Of a stretch of DNA of 19,510 bases, positions 14,591-19,510 are shown piece by piece. The stretch is taken from the NCBI GenBank assembly GCA_018816605.1, contig JAHIVS010000577.1:1-19510 (forward strand), given 5' to 3'. The DNA is from Pseudomonadota bacterium. GTDB taxonomy: Bacteria > Desulfobacterota > Desulfobacteria > Desulfobacterales > Desulfobacteraceae. Position numbers and translations under genes: made by a program. Numbering within the stretch: position 1 is the stretch's first letter; every line of letters begins with the position of its first letter. The notes below the pieces were generated by a model. It was given only the letters and a program-made list of their open reading frames with translations. It was not told the DNA's origin and searched no databases.

Positions 14591-17116
14591 TTAGGGAGAC
14601 TCTGTCGAAATCCCCTGTTCTTTGGCCTTTCTGGATGCCGCTTCCAGCTTTGCCTTTTCTTTGATCGCCTTTTCCCTGGCAAGAATTGCCTTTTTCCGTA
14701 TGGCAATGGACGCATTTATTTTTCCGATGATATCTTCGGCGTTCCCGGCAGTGTCCGACCCGATGGATGCCATTATGCCGCCGGCAGCCTCGGCCAGTTC
14801 CATGGCCCTTTTTTCAGCCATCTCCGCTCTTTTTTCCGCATGGACCAAGGCATCGTACACCGCCGTAAGCTCCTGTATCTCTCCCTCTTCCGGCGCTGCG
14901 TCAAGAGTGATCTTTTCCCCGGCCATGACCATGGCCGCCGCCTGGATATCGGGCAGAATCGCTTCAAAGGCATCACCGGTAAAACAGACCGGCGCTTTTT
15001 GCACCAGGATAAACGGAACAAAGACCAAATGGGAATCCCTTGATTTCTCCCTGATGGTGCCGGCATTCACCCCGGTGACAATATGGGGCTGGGCATTGAT
15101 CCGGATGTCTTCCAAAATACCCAGCAATTGTGCCTTGTTCTTTTCGGAATCTGACGGATAATTGACCGCCAGCAGACGGATCTGGGCGGATTCCCATGCC
15201 GTGTGTCTTGTCATCAGGTAGGCAAGCAGGAGCATCAGGCGGCTGGTGTCGTCTCCCTGCCACCAGACATCTATTTGAATGGTTCCCGATTGCCCGGGAT
15301 AGGCCGAACGATCCTTTATCTTTCGGGTGTCCAGCAGGACGGCATTGTAACCGTCCATGACGGCCCGGTGGATATAATGCCTATAATTTCGGCCGCCTTC
15401 CGTCCGGGCACCTGCAGTTGTCTGCTCATTCCAGTTGAGCAGAAGGGTATTGGCCTTGACAGGACCGATACCATATGCCTGGAGCATCACTTCAAACCCG
15501 GTTTCGATATCCGGGGTTGAAATGACCAGGGGAAATGCCCGGGATTCAATGCTCAAGATATCCTGGCGCAATTGCTGTGTCAAATTTTGTCTTGCCTGGG
15601 TGGCCCTGGCCCCCTGGCGGACAACCATATCCACGGTGGTGGTCAGGCCGCTTCCCCCCTCTATAAGGGAAGCAAACCAGAGCAGGGGGAGCCGATGATC
15701 GCTGCTGCCGGACAACGCCAGAATGGAAGGCCGCCATTCTCTGGGATGGGCAATGTCTTCCTGGGTGGCCAGCAGATTCTTCCGGATCTGCTGGAGGTGA
15801 TAGGACCGTTGGCTGTCAGCCCATCGGGATGGGCCGGCGCTTGCCTGCAGGTATTGGTAAATGGCAAATAAAACCGCAATGGCAGCGATCCCCATCTTCA
15901 AATCAATGGCCATCATGACCCCGAGACAGACCAGAAACCCCAGCAAGCTCAGATTTTTATGGTACCAGCCAAACCTGGGCCTGAAGGAAGGGCTTTGGGT
16001 GGCGGCTTCAAAATAGGTGGCATAATTGAGCAGGCCGTAGGAAATCAAAAAAAACATGGAGACGATTCTTGCAATCAGGTCCAGCTGTCCCAGTCCGATG
16101 GTGCAAAGGGAAATCACCAGAGAAAACAGAATCGCCCGCCTGGGATTGTCCGAAGGGCCTTCACCCCTTGCAAAGGGATTCAAAAAACGGAAAATTTTGT
16201 CCCGTGCCAAGGACTGGAGGATTCTGGGGGCGCCCAGGAATGAGGCCATGGCAGACGACAGGGTGGCGGAGATGACCCCGGCATCAATGAGAAATCCCCA
16301 TCGGGCCGTCTCTTTCATGCTGCTGTAATTTTCCGCAAGGTTCTCCAGGGAGTTGGAGGCGGCATAAACAACGGCAACCGCCAGATAGACCAGAATGGAC
16401 AGAGCAACAGCCAGAAAGGTTCCCAATGGAAGACTTTTCCCCGGGTCTTTTAGATCTCCTGACATGCTGACCCCCTGGGTGAATCCCGTGACAGCCGGAA
16501 AGAAGATGGCAAACAGCACCCAGAAACCGGTTCCCCCGGTCTGGGGCACCCAGCTTGCCATCAAAAGTCCGGAATCCCACTTCTGGATACCGCCCATGAA
16601 AAAAGAGCCCAGTGCCACTAGCAGAAACGCCATGACCCCATATTGAAACTTTGTCGCAAGGTCCGCCCCCACCCAGGCAAGGGAAAACAGCAGCAACAGG
16701 GCGGCTGCGGCAATCATCTGGGGCAGAAAGGCCATATTCCCAAAATATCCCATACCGGCAAGGGCTTCTCCGAATCCAATGCAGTAAAAGGCAATGGAAA
16801 CTGACTGTGCCAGGAACAGGACAATGCCGATGGCCCCGCCAAACTCAAGACCCAGGGTGCGTGAAATCAGATAATAATCGCCCCCTCCTTTAACCTTCAG
16901 GTTCGTGGCAATGGCGGCCAGGGAAAAACTGGTAAGAATGGAAATCAGATTGGCAATACACATGATGAGCAGGGTTTGTGCAAGGCCGGCCTCACCCAGG
17001 ACATATCCCATCCTTCGAAAGAGGATGATACCCAGAATGGTCAGAATACTGGGGGTGAACACGCCGGCAAAGGTTCCCAGGGACCCCGTGCTTTTTGGAT
17101 GGACAGCGTCTGACAT
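14591..17116 (-). CDS. SLC12-type cation-chloride cotransporter / APC-superfamily permease with large cytoplasmic tail
   Basis: The 841-residue protein carries an APC-superfamily transporter core of about 12 membrane helices (~15-445). It opens GVFTPSILTILGIILFRRMGYVLGEAGL, quoted as the stretch at ~18-45, followed by VKGGGDYYLISRTLGLEFGGAIG and FFPAVTGFTQGVSMSGDLKDPGKSLP, stretches typical of SLC12 cation-chloride cotransporters. A soluble C-terminal region (~450-770) reads as SLC12-like alpha/beta domains (RPSILALSGSS, TLLLNWNEQ, DVWWQGDD). The final ~75 residues (from ~765) are an Ala/Lys/Glu-rich predicted coiled coil. Start ATG 17116 has GGAG 6 bases upstream. It is first in an operon with the ZntB-like gene and has its own strong promoter. 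Bacterial members are poorly characterised; K+/Na+-Cl- symport or amino acid transport are the options. The family is firm and the substrate is not. Confidence 0.88.
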   Translation of the reverse strand: MSDAVHPKSTGSLGTFAGVFTPSILTILGIILFRRMGYVLGEAGLAQTLLIMCIANLISILTSFSLAAIATNLKVKGGGDYYLISRTLGLEFGGAIGIVLFLAQSVSIAFYCIGFGEALAGMGYFGNMAFLPQMIAAAALLLLFSLAWVGADLATKFQYGVMAFLLVALGSFFMGGIQKWDSGLLMASWVPQTGGTGFWVLFAIFFPAVTGFTQGVSMSGDLKDPGKSLPLGTFLAVALSILVYLAVAVVYAASNSLENLAENYSSMKETARWGFLIDAGVISATLSSAMASFLGAPRILQSLARDKIFRFLNPFARGEGPSDNPRRAILFSLVISLCTIGLGQLDLIARIVSMFFLISYGLLNYATYFEAATQSPSFRPRFGWYHKNLSLLGFLVCLGVMMAIDLKMGIAAIAVLFAIYQYLQASAGPSRWADSQRSYHLQQIRKNLLATQEDIAHPREWRPSILALSGSSDHRLPLLWFASLIEGGSGLTTTVDMVVRQGARATQARQNLTQQLRQDILSIESRAFPLVISTPDIETGFEVMLQAYGIGPVKANTLLLNWNEQTTAGARTEGGRNYRHYIHRAVMDGYNAVLLDTRKIKDRSAYPGQSGTIQIDVWWQGDDTSRLMLLLAYLMTRHTAWESAQIRLLAVNYPSDSEKNKAQLLGILEDIRINAQPHIVTGVNAGTIREKSRDSHLVFVPFILVQKAPVCFTGDAFEAILPDIQAAAMVMAGEKITLDAAPEEGEIQELTAVYDALVHAEKRAEMAEKRAMELAEAAGGIMASIGSDTAGNAEDIIGKINASIAIRKKAILAREKAIKEKAKLEAASRKAKEQGISTESP

Positions 17117-17172
17117 AACACGCTCCGAAAATAAAAGTCAAAAACAGCGATGGCAGCAAAACCCAAAGTGCA

Positions 17173-17201
17173 ATCATACGCTATCTTGTCCGCCTTTTCA
17201 A
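17173..17201 (-). promoter_or_regulatory. Sigma-70-like promoter for the SLC12/ZntB operon
   Basis: Read leftward, TTGAAA (17201-17196) and TATGAT (17178-17173) each match the consensus at five of six positions and are separated by exactly 17 bases. Transcription would start near 17166, about 50 bases before the ATG at 17116. The element lies directly after the hairpin that would have ended the lost MFS gene, as expected for a separate transcription unit. Confidence 0.6.
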
Positions 17202-17206
17202 ACGGG

Positions 17207-17225
17207 AAAAAACGCATCCCGATGC
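17207..17225 (-). terminator. Rho-independent terminator-like hairpin, relic of the decayed MFS gene
   Basis: Read leftward, GCAT-CGGG-ATGC, extendable by two G-U pairs and an A-U pair, is followed after GT by a T-run (17212-17207). It starts about 15 bases after the stop codon of the MFS remnant (17241), the usual spacing for an intrinsic terminator. The stem is short, so strength is uncertain; position and T-run support the call. Confidence 0.45.
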
Positions 17226-17240
17226 ACTGAAATATAAAAT

Positions 17241-17450
17241 TCAATCTGCTGATGGAGGCGGTTTCAGGAAAAAGCTCAATACCGCTGCCAGGGAAGTCAG
17301 ACCGGCGCACAGCCAGAACCCGGCACTGAAACTGCCAGAAACCCTGCCATTGCAGGGCCGGCAGGGGAGCTGCCGCCAGATGGCGCTCTTTTCAGAATGG
17401 TGACCGTGAGCGCCCCCTGCCGTGCCACATTTTCTCCCGAACAGGCCAAA
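17241..17450 (-). pseudogene. Decayed 3' end of an MFS transporter gene
   Basis: The last 32 codons before the stop at 17241 read SGSFSAGFWLCAGLTSLAAV then LSFFLKPPPSAD (17339-17241), the look of a final MFS membrane helix and cytoplasmic tail. Upstream the same frame loses all membrane character (HGHHSEKSAIWRQLPCRPC). A second frame instead gives QGALTVTILKRA...AGPAMAGFLA (about 17440-17333), resembling the G-x-x-x-GP-x-x-x-G region that precedes the last MFS helices. The two pieces join near 17331-17345 if one frameshift is assumed. No further MFS sequence lies upstream, because apbE begins at 17526 on the other strand. This looks like a truncated, frameshifted remnant that still keeps its terminator. 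The family call rests on pattern recognition of short segments. Confidence 0.45.
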
Positions 17451-17525
17451 CTTGGCTTGACCATTCCAAAATAGAAGGTAAAATACCGGACAGATTGCCC
17501 TTAACCCATTTTTCCCAAGGAATTC

Positions 17526-18566
17526 ATGATGAAGATGAGCTTTAGATCCCATATCCCACCCATGATTTTAATTGTCCTTTTCTGCCTGCTGACCATGGAC
17601 ATCCTTCCTGCCAGCGCCAGGCAATACACCATCACCGGCCGAACCATGGGCACATTTTACAGTGTTAAATTCATTTCAACGACAGAACAATCTCCATCCC
17701 TCTGGCAGGAAAAAGTGAATACCCGGCTCAAAGAAGTCAATGCCAAACTTTCCATGTATGATCCCGCCAGTGAAATTTCCAGGTTTAACCGACATCCGGC
17801 AAACCGCCCCTTCAAACTCTCAACTGATTTTTACCAGGTACTCCTGGAATCCGCTCGCCTCCACAGGATAACCCATGGTGCCTGGGACGGAACCGTAAAA
17901 CCCCTGGTAGATCTCTGGGGATTTGGCACAAAACAAAAAACAGACACCCTGCCGGAAACCGGCCGGATTCAGGAAGCCCTTGCCAGGACCGGATTCCATA
18001 AACTGACATTGACCGATCATCAATTGATAAAAAACCACGCTGCCATTACCCTGGACCTTGGCTCCATCGCCAAGGGCTATGGGGTGGATGCCGTTGCACG
18101 TTTTTTTTTAGCCTCTGGGATCAAAAATTTTCTGGTGGAAATCGGGGGCGAACTTGTGGGCGCCGGAACCAACAAGCACGGAGACCCCTGGGTGGTGGGT
18201 ATCAGCAAGCCTGAAAAAAACGGCCTGAGCCAGGAACTATACAAAACCATTGTTCTAGAGGACATGGCCATTGCCACCAGCGGCAATTATCGGAATTTTT
18301 TTGAACGGGACGGCCGCGTCTTCTCCCACATCATCGACCCCAAGACCGGAGTTCCTGTTGAAAACCAGGTGGTCAGCGCTTCGGTGATTGCAAAAAACTG
18401 CACCCTTGCCGACGGGCTTGCCACAGCACTTATGGTCATGGATGTCCAAGAGGGAATCGGCCTTGTCAATTCCCTGGCCCACACCGAATGTTTGATCATC
18501 CAAAAACAGGGAAATGAATTTATATCCACCCGGTCAGACGGATTTGAGGCATTTGAAAAAAAATAA
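17526..18566 (+). CDS. apbE: FAD:protein FMN transferase (ApbE), periplasmic
   Basis: This 346-residue ApbE-family enzyme transfers FMN from FAD onto a Thr/Ser of periplasmic redox proteins such as RnfG, NqrC or FMN-bind-domain proteins, with Mg2+. Landmarks are GRTMGTFYSVKF (~39), LSMYDPASEISRFN (~75), WDGTVKPLVDLWGFG (~120), D177 in LDLGSIAKGYGVD, TSGNYRNF (S252-N254), the HIIDPKTG block (268-275) and the metal-binding D296-x3-T300 in ADGLATALM. The N-terminus is a signal peptide (MILIVLFCLLTMDILPASA-R) with no lipobox cysteine, so a signal-peptidase-I-processed soluble form is predicted rather than the lipoprotein often seen. AAGGA precedes the tandem ATGs at 17526 and 17529; either may start. 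No flavoprotein target is encoded in this window. The 5' side abuts the MFS remnant. Confidence 0.93.
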   Translation: MMKMSFRSHIPPMILIVLFCLLTMDILPASARQYTITGRTMGTFYSVKFISTTEQSPSLWQEKVNTRLKEVNAKLSMYDPASEISRFNRHPANRPFKLSTDFYQVLLESARLHRITHGAWDGTVKPLVDLWGFGTKQKTDTLPETGRIQEALARTGFHKLTLTDHQLIKNHAAITLDLGSIAKGYGVDAVARFFLASGIKNFLVEIGGELVGAGTNKHGDPWVVGISKPEKNGLSQELYKTIVLEDMAIATSGNYRNFFERDGRVFSHIIDPKTGVPVENQVVSASVIAKNCTLADGLATALMVMDVQEGIGLVNSLAHTECLIIQKQGNEFISTRSDGFEAFEKK

Positions 18567-18767
18567 TCCCTGCCCTTCCCCGGCTTGCAGAAGTTTCCAG
18601 CTGGAATCCTTTTGTCCGGAACATCTTCTCAAGACCGATAATTTGGGCGTGCGGACACGAGCCAAAGATATTGCTTAAGATTTTTTTCATCGGTTTATTT
18701 AATATTTCCAGATTATTAACCGGGTCGATCCTTTTTATTATTTGGCATTCTCAACACCAAAAAACAA
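18567..18767. other. Intergenic stretch after apbE with one small palindrome
   Basis: About 200 bases before the HMG-CoA-lyase-type promoter contain no convincing open frame. The perfect 12-base palindrome TTCCAGCTGGAA (18595-18606), followed by TCCTTTT, is the best candidate for an apbE terminator, but its stem is only four to five pairs once a loop is allowed. The rest becomes AT-rich towards the promoter. I see nothing else in it. Confidence 0.35.
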
Positions 18768-18797
18768 TTGACAACCGAATCTAAACTCTTTTATAAT
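18768..18797 (+). promoter_or_regulatory. Consensus sigma-70 promoter of the HMG-CoA-lyase-type gene
   Basis: TTGACA at 18768-18773 and TATAAT at 18792-18797 are both perfect consensus hexamers with an 18-base spacer. Transcription should start near 18804, giving a leader of about 150 bases before the ATG at 18954. Such a strong promoter would normally need repression, and an operator-like palindrome lies immediately downstream. Confidence 0.8.
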
Positions 18798-18802
18798 CAC
18801 AT

Positions 18803-18822
18803 GTGACTGAGCGCTCGCTCAC
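18803..18822. promoter_or_regulatory. TetR-type palindromic operator
   Basis: GTGACTGAGCGCTCGCTCAC is a 20-base inverted repeat centred between 18812 and 18813, with a perfect core GAGCGCTC and GTGA/TCAC ends; only two symmetric pairs mismatch. The TGA-x-TGAGCGCTCA-like form is typical of operators of TetR/AcrR-family regulators of acyl-CoA metabolism (established knowledge). It covers the predicted transcription start, so binding would block initiation. The regulator gene is not in the window. Confidence 0.7.
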
Positions 18823-18884
18823 AAGAACATGCTTTTAACAAAAAAGGACCGCAACCCGTGATCTTTTAAATTGTCAATCTTCAG

Positions 18885-18922
18885 TCGAAATCCTTCAATA
18901 ATAAACCTGTGGCAGATTTCGA
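18885..18922 (+). promoter_or_regulatory. Leader hairpin upstream of the HMG-CoA-lyase-type gene
   Basis: TCGAAATC (18885-18892) and GATTTCGA (18915-18922) are perfect reverse complements, extendable outward by a G-U and an A-U pair, enclosing a 22-base loop. The structure lies in the 150-base leader, about 20 bases before the AAGGA ribosome site. It could affect RNA stability or translation. I recognise no known riboswitch class. Confidence 0.3.
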
Positions 18923-18953
18923 TTTTGAATGGTTGAACGGAAAGGAAAAGAAA

Positions 18954-19510
18954 ATGACAGACTTGTATATCGCCAAAGATCAATTGGCAGGCAAAAAAGT
19001 GGAACTCAGTGATATCAGTATCAGAGACGGCCTGCAGTCCCTGGAGACCGTTATTGATACCGACACCAAGGTTAAATATCTGGAAGGCTTGATTCTGGCG
19101 GGATTCAAGCGCATGGAGGCCACCAATTACGGTCACCCCAAATTTGTACCCTTTTTTTACGATGCCACAGAAGTATTAAAGCGCCTGCTGAACAGTGAAA
19201 CCAAGGGGCCGGACGGCAGAACCATCGGTCAAATGATGAAACGCAACGGCGGAGATGTTGAGCTGACGGCAGTCTGCATCCATGAAAGTGGTGCTGAAAG
19301 GGTTTTTAAAGATGTGGATGCAGGCCTCGGCCCAGACCGCATCCTGCAAATGACCTCAACCTGCCCGGAACATCAGAAGGCCAATTCGGGTAAGACCCAT
19401 GACCAGTACTTTGCCATGACCGAACAGGTCATTAAAGCCGCACACAGCCGGGGGCTTTTGGTAAACGGCACGGTCAGCACCATCTGGGGCAGCCCCTTTG
19501 AAAAATTCAA
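18954..19510 (+). CDS. HMG-CoA lyase-family (HMGL-like) enzyme, 3' end beyond window
   Basis: The first 185 codons encode the start of a DRE-TIM metallolyase barrel, as in 3-hydroxy-3-methylglutaryl-CoA lyase, pyruvate carboxyltransferase and related aldol-type enzymes. The signature is R24-D25-G26-L27-Q28 in ISIRDGLQS, where R24 would polarise the substrate carbonyl and D25 bind the metal. Next come E55 in RMEATNYGHPKFVPFF, the equivalent of the EATSFVSPKWVPQ strand of HMG-CoA lyase, and a later barrel strand LLVNGTVSTIWGSP. AAGGA lies about 8 bases before the ATG at 18954. A 20-residue insert around 84-104 (NSETKGPDGRTIGQMMKRNG) is not typical of the human or Pseudomonas lyase as I know them. 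The promoter and TetR-type operator suggest the first gene of an inducible acyl-CoA degradation operon. The exact reaction is undecided, since the rest is outside the window. Confidence 0.82.
   Translation, partial: MTDLYIAKDQLAGKKVELSDISIRDGLQSLETVIDTDTKVKYLEGLILAGFKRMEATNYGHPKFVPFFYDATEVLKRLLNSETKGPDGRTIGQMMKRNGGDVELTAVCIHESGAERVFKDVDAGLGPDRILQMTSTCPEHQKANSGKTHDQYFAMTEQVIKAAHSRGLLVNGTVSTIWGSPFEKF

Noticed and set aside
14575..14715. N-terminal extension of the ZntB-like gene to an ATG at 14715
   Set aside because: The added 47 residues are a Lys/Arg/Pro-rich shadow of the SLC12 gene's coiled-coil tail; the ATG at 14574 has a good ribosome site and gives the normal family length.
14213..15043. 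276-codon + strand open frame across the ZntB/SLC12 junction
   Set aside because: Antisense to two well-supported genes, no family resemblance and no ribosome site; a shadow frame.
18829..18861. Ten-codon upstream open frame (MLLTKKDRNP) in the leader of the HMG-CoA-lyase-type gene
   Set aside because: No ribosome-binding site precedes it and it has no run of regulatory codons such as a leader peptide would show.

Overview
The window looks like bacterial chromosome from an anaerobic, probably sulfate-reducing member of the Desulfobacterota (Desulfobacteraceae-like). This is an inference from gene content: an NDP-forming acyl-CoA synthetase, a single-domain old-yellow-enzyme protein, ApbE, an HMG-CoA-lyase-type enzyme, and moderate GC with many A/T runs. 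No rRNA or tRNA marker is present, so the placement is tentative. I see no tRNA, rRNA, CRISPR array, insertion sequence or phage gene. Genes are densely packed and mostly intact. The one clear scar is a decayed transporter end near 17.2-17.45 kb.

Layout. 1-1894 (+): 3' part of a secreted protein ending in a lytic transglycosylase (SLT) domain; its true start lies before the window. 1988-4411 (-): an ADP-forming acyl-CoA synthetase with the ATP-grasp part first, convergent with the previous gene. A 389-base intergenic region follows, and from it a tight (+) run reads away: ABM-fold monooxygenase-like protein (4801-5145), tandem universal stress protein (5211-6080), class II histone-deacetylase-family amidohydrolase (6098-7147), small cysteine-rich protein (7171-7515) and a polytopic GT-C-like membrane protein (7509-9044, overlapping its neighbour by 7 bases). 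This run meets the (-) genes for an NADH:flavin oxidoreductase (9051-10178) and a large MscS-family channel (10343-12838). An orphan (+) gene of unknown function (12957-13577) is divergent from the channel.

13600-17116 (-) is a two-gene ion transport operon: an SLC12-type cation-chloride/amino-acid permease relative followed 16 bases later by a CorA/ZntB-type metal transporter. It is driven by a good sigma-70-like promoter at 17173-17201. Just upstream of that promoter lie the terminator-like hairpin and frameshifted 3' end of a vanished MFS transporter. Beyond it an intact apbE (17526-18566, +) encodes a periplasmic FAD:protein FMN transferase. The window ends inside an HMG-CoA-lyase-family gene (18954 onward, +). 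That gene has a perfect-consensus promoter (TTGACA/TATAAT), a TetR-type palindromic operator at the expected transcription start, and a 150-base leader holding a hairpin.

How the genes may work together (inference): the acyl-CoA synthetase, stress protein and deacylase lie side by side and could form a unit linking acyl-CoA formation to protein or small-molecule deacetylation, as in AcuABC-type control of acetyl-CoA synthetase. The MscS, SLC12-like and ZntB-like genes form an osmotic/ion homeostasis neighbourhood. The HMG-CoA-lyase-like gene probably opens a regulated acyl-CoA degradation operon continuing to the right.
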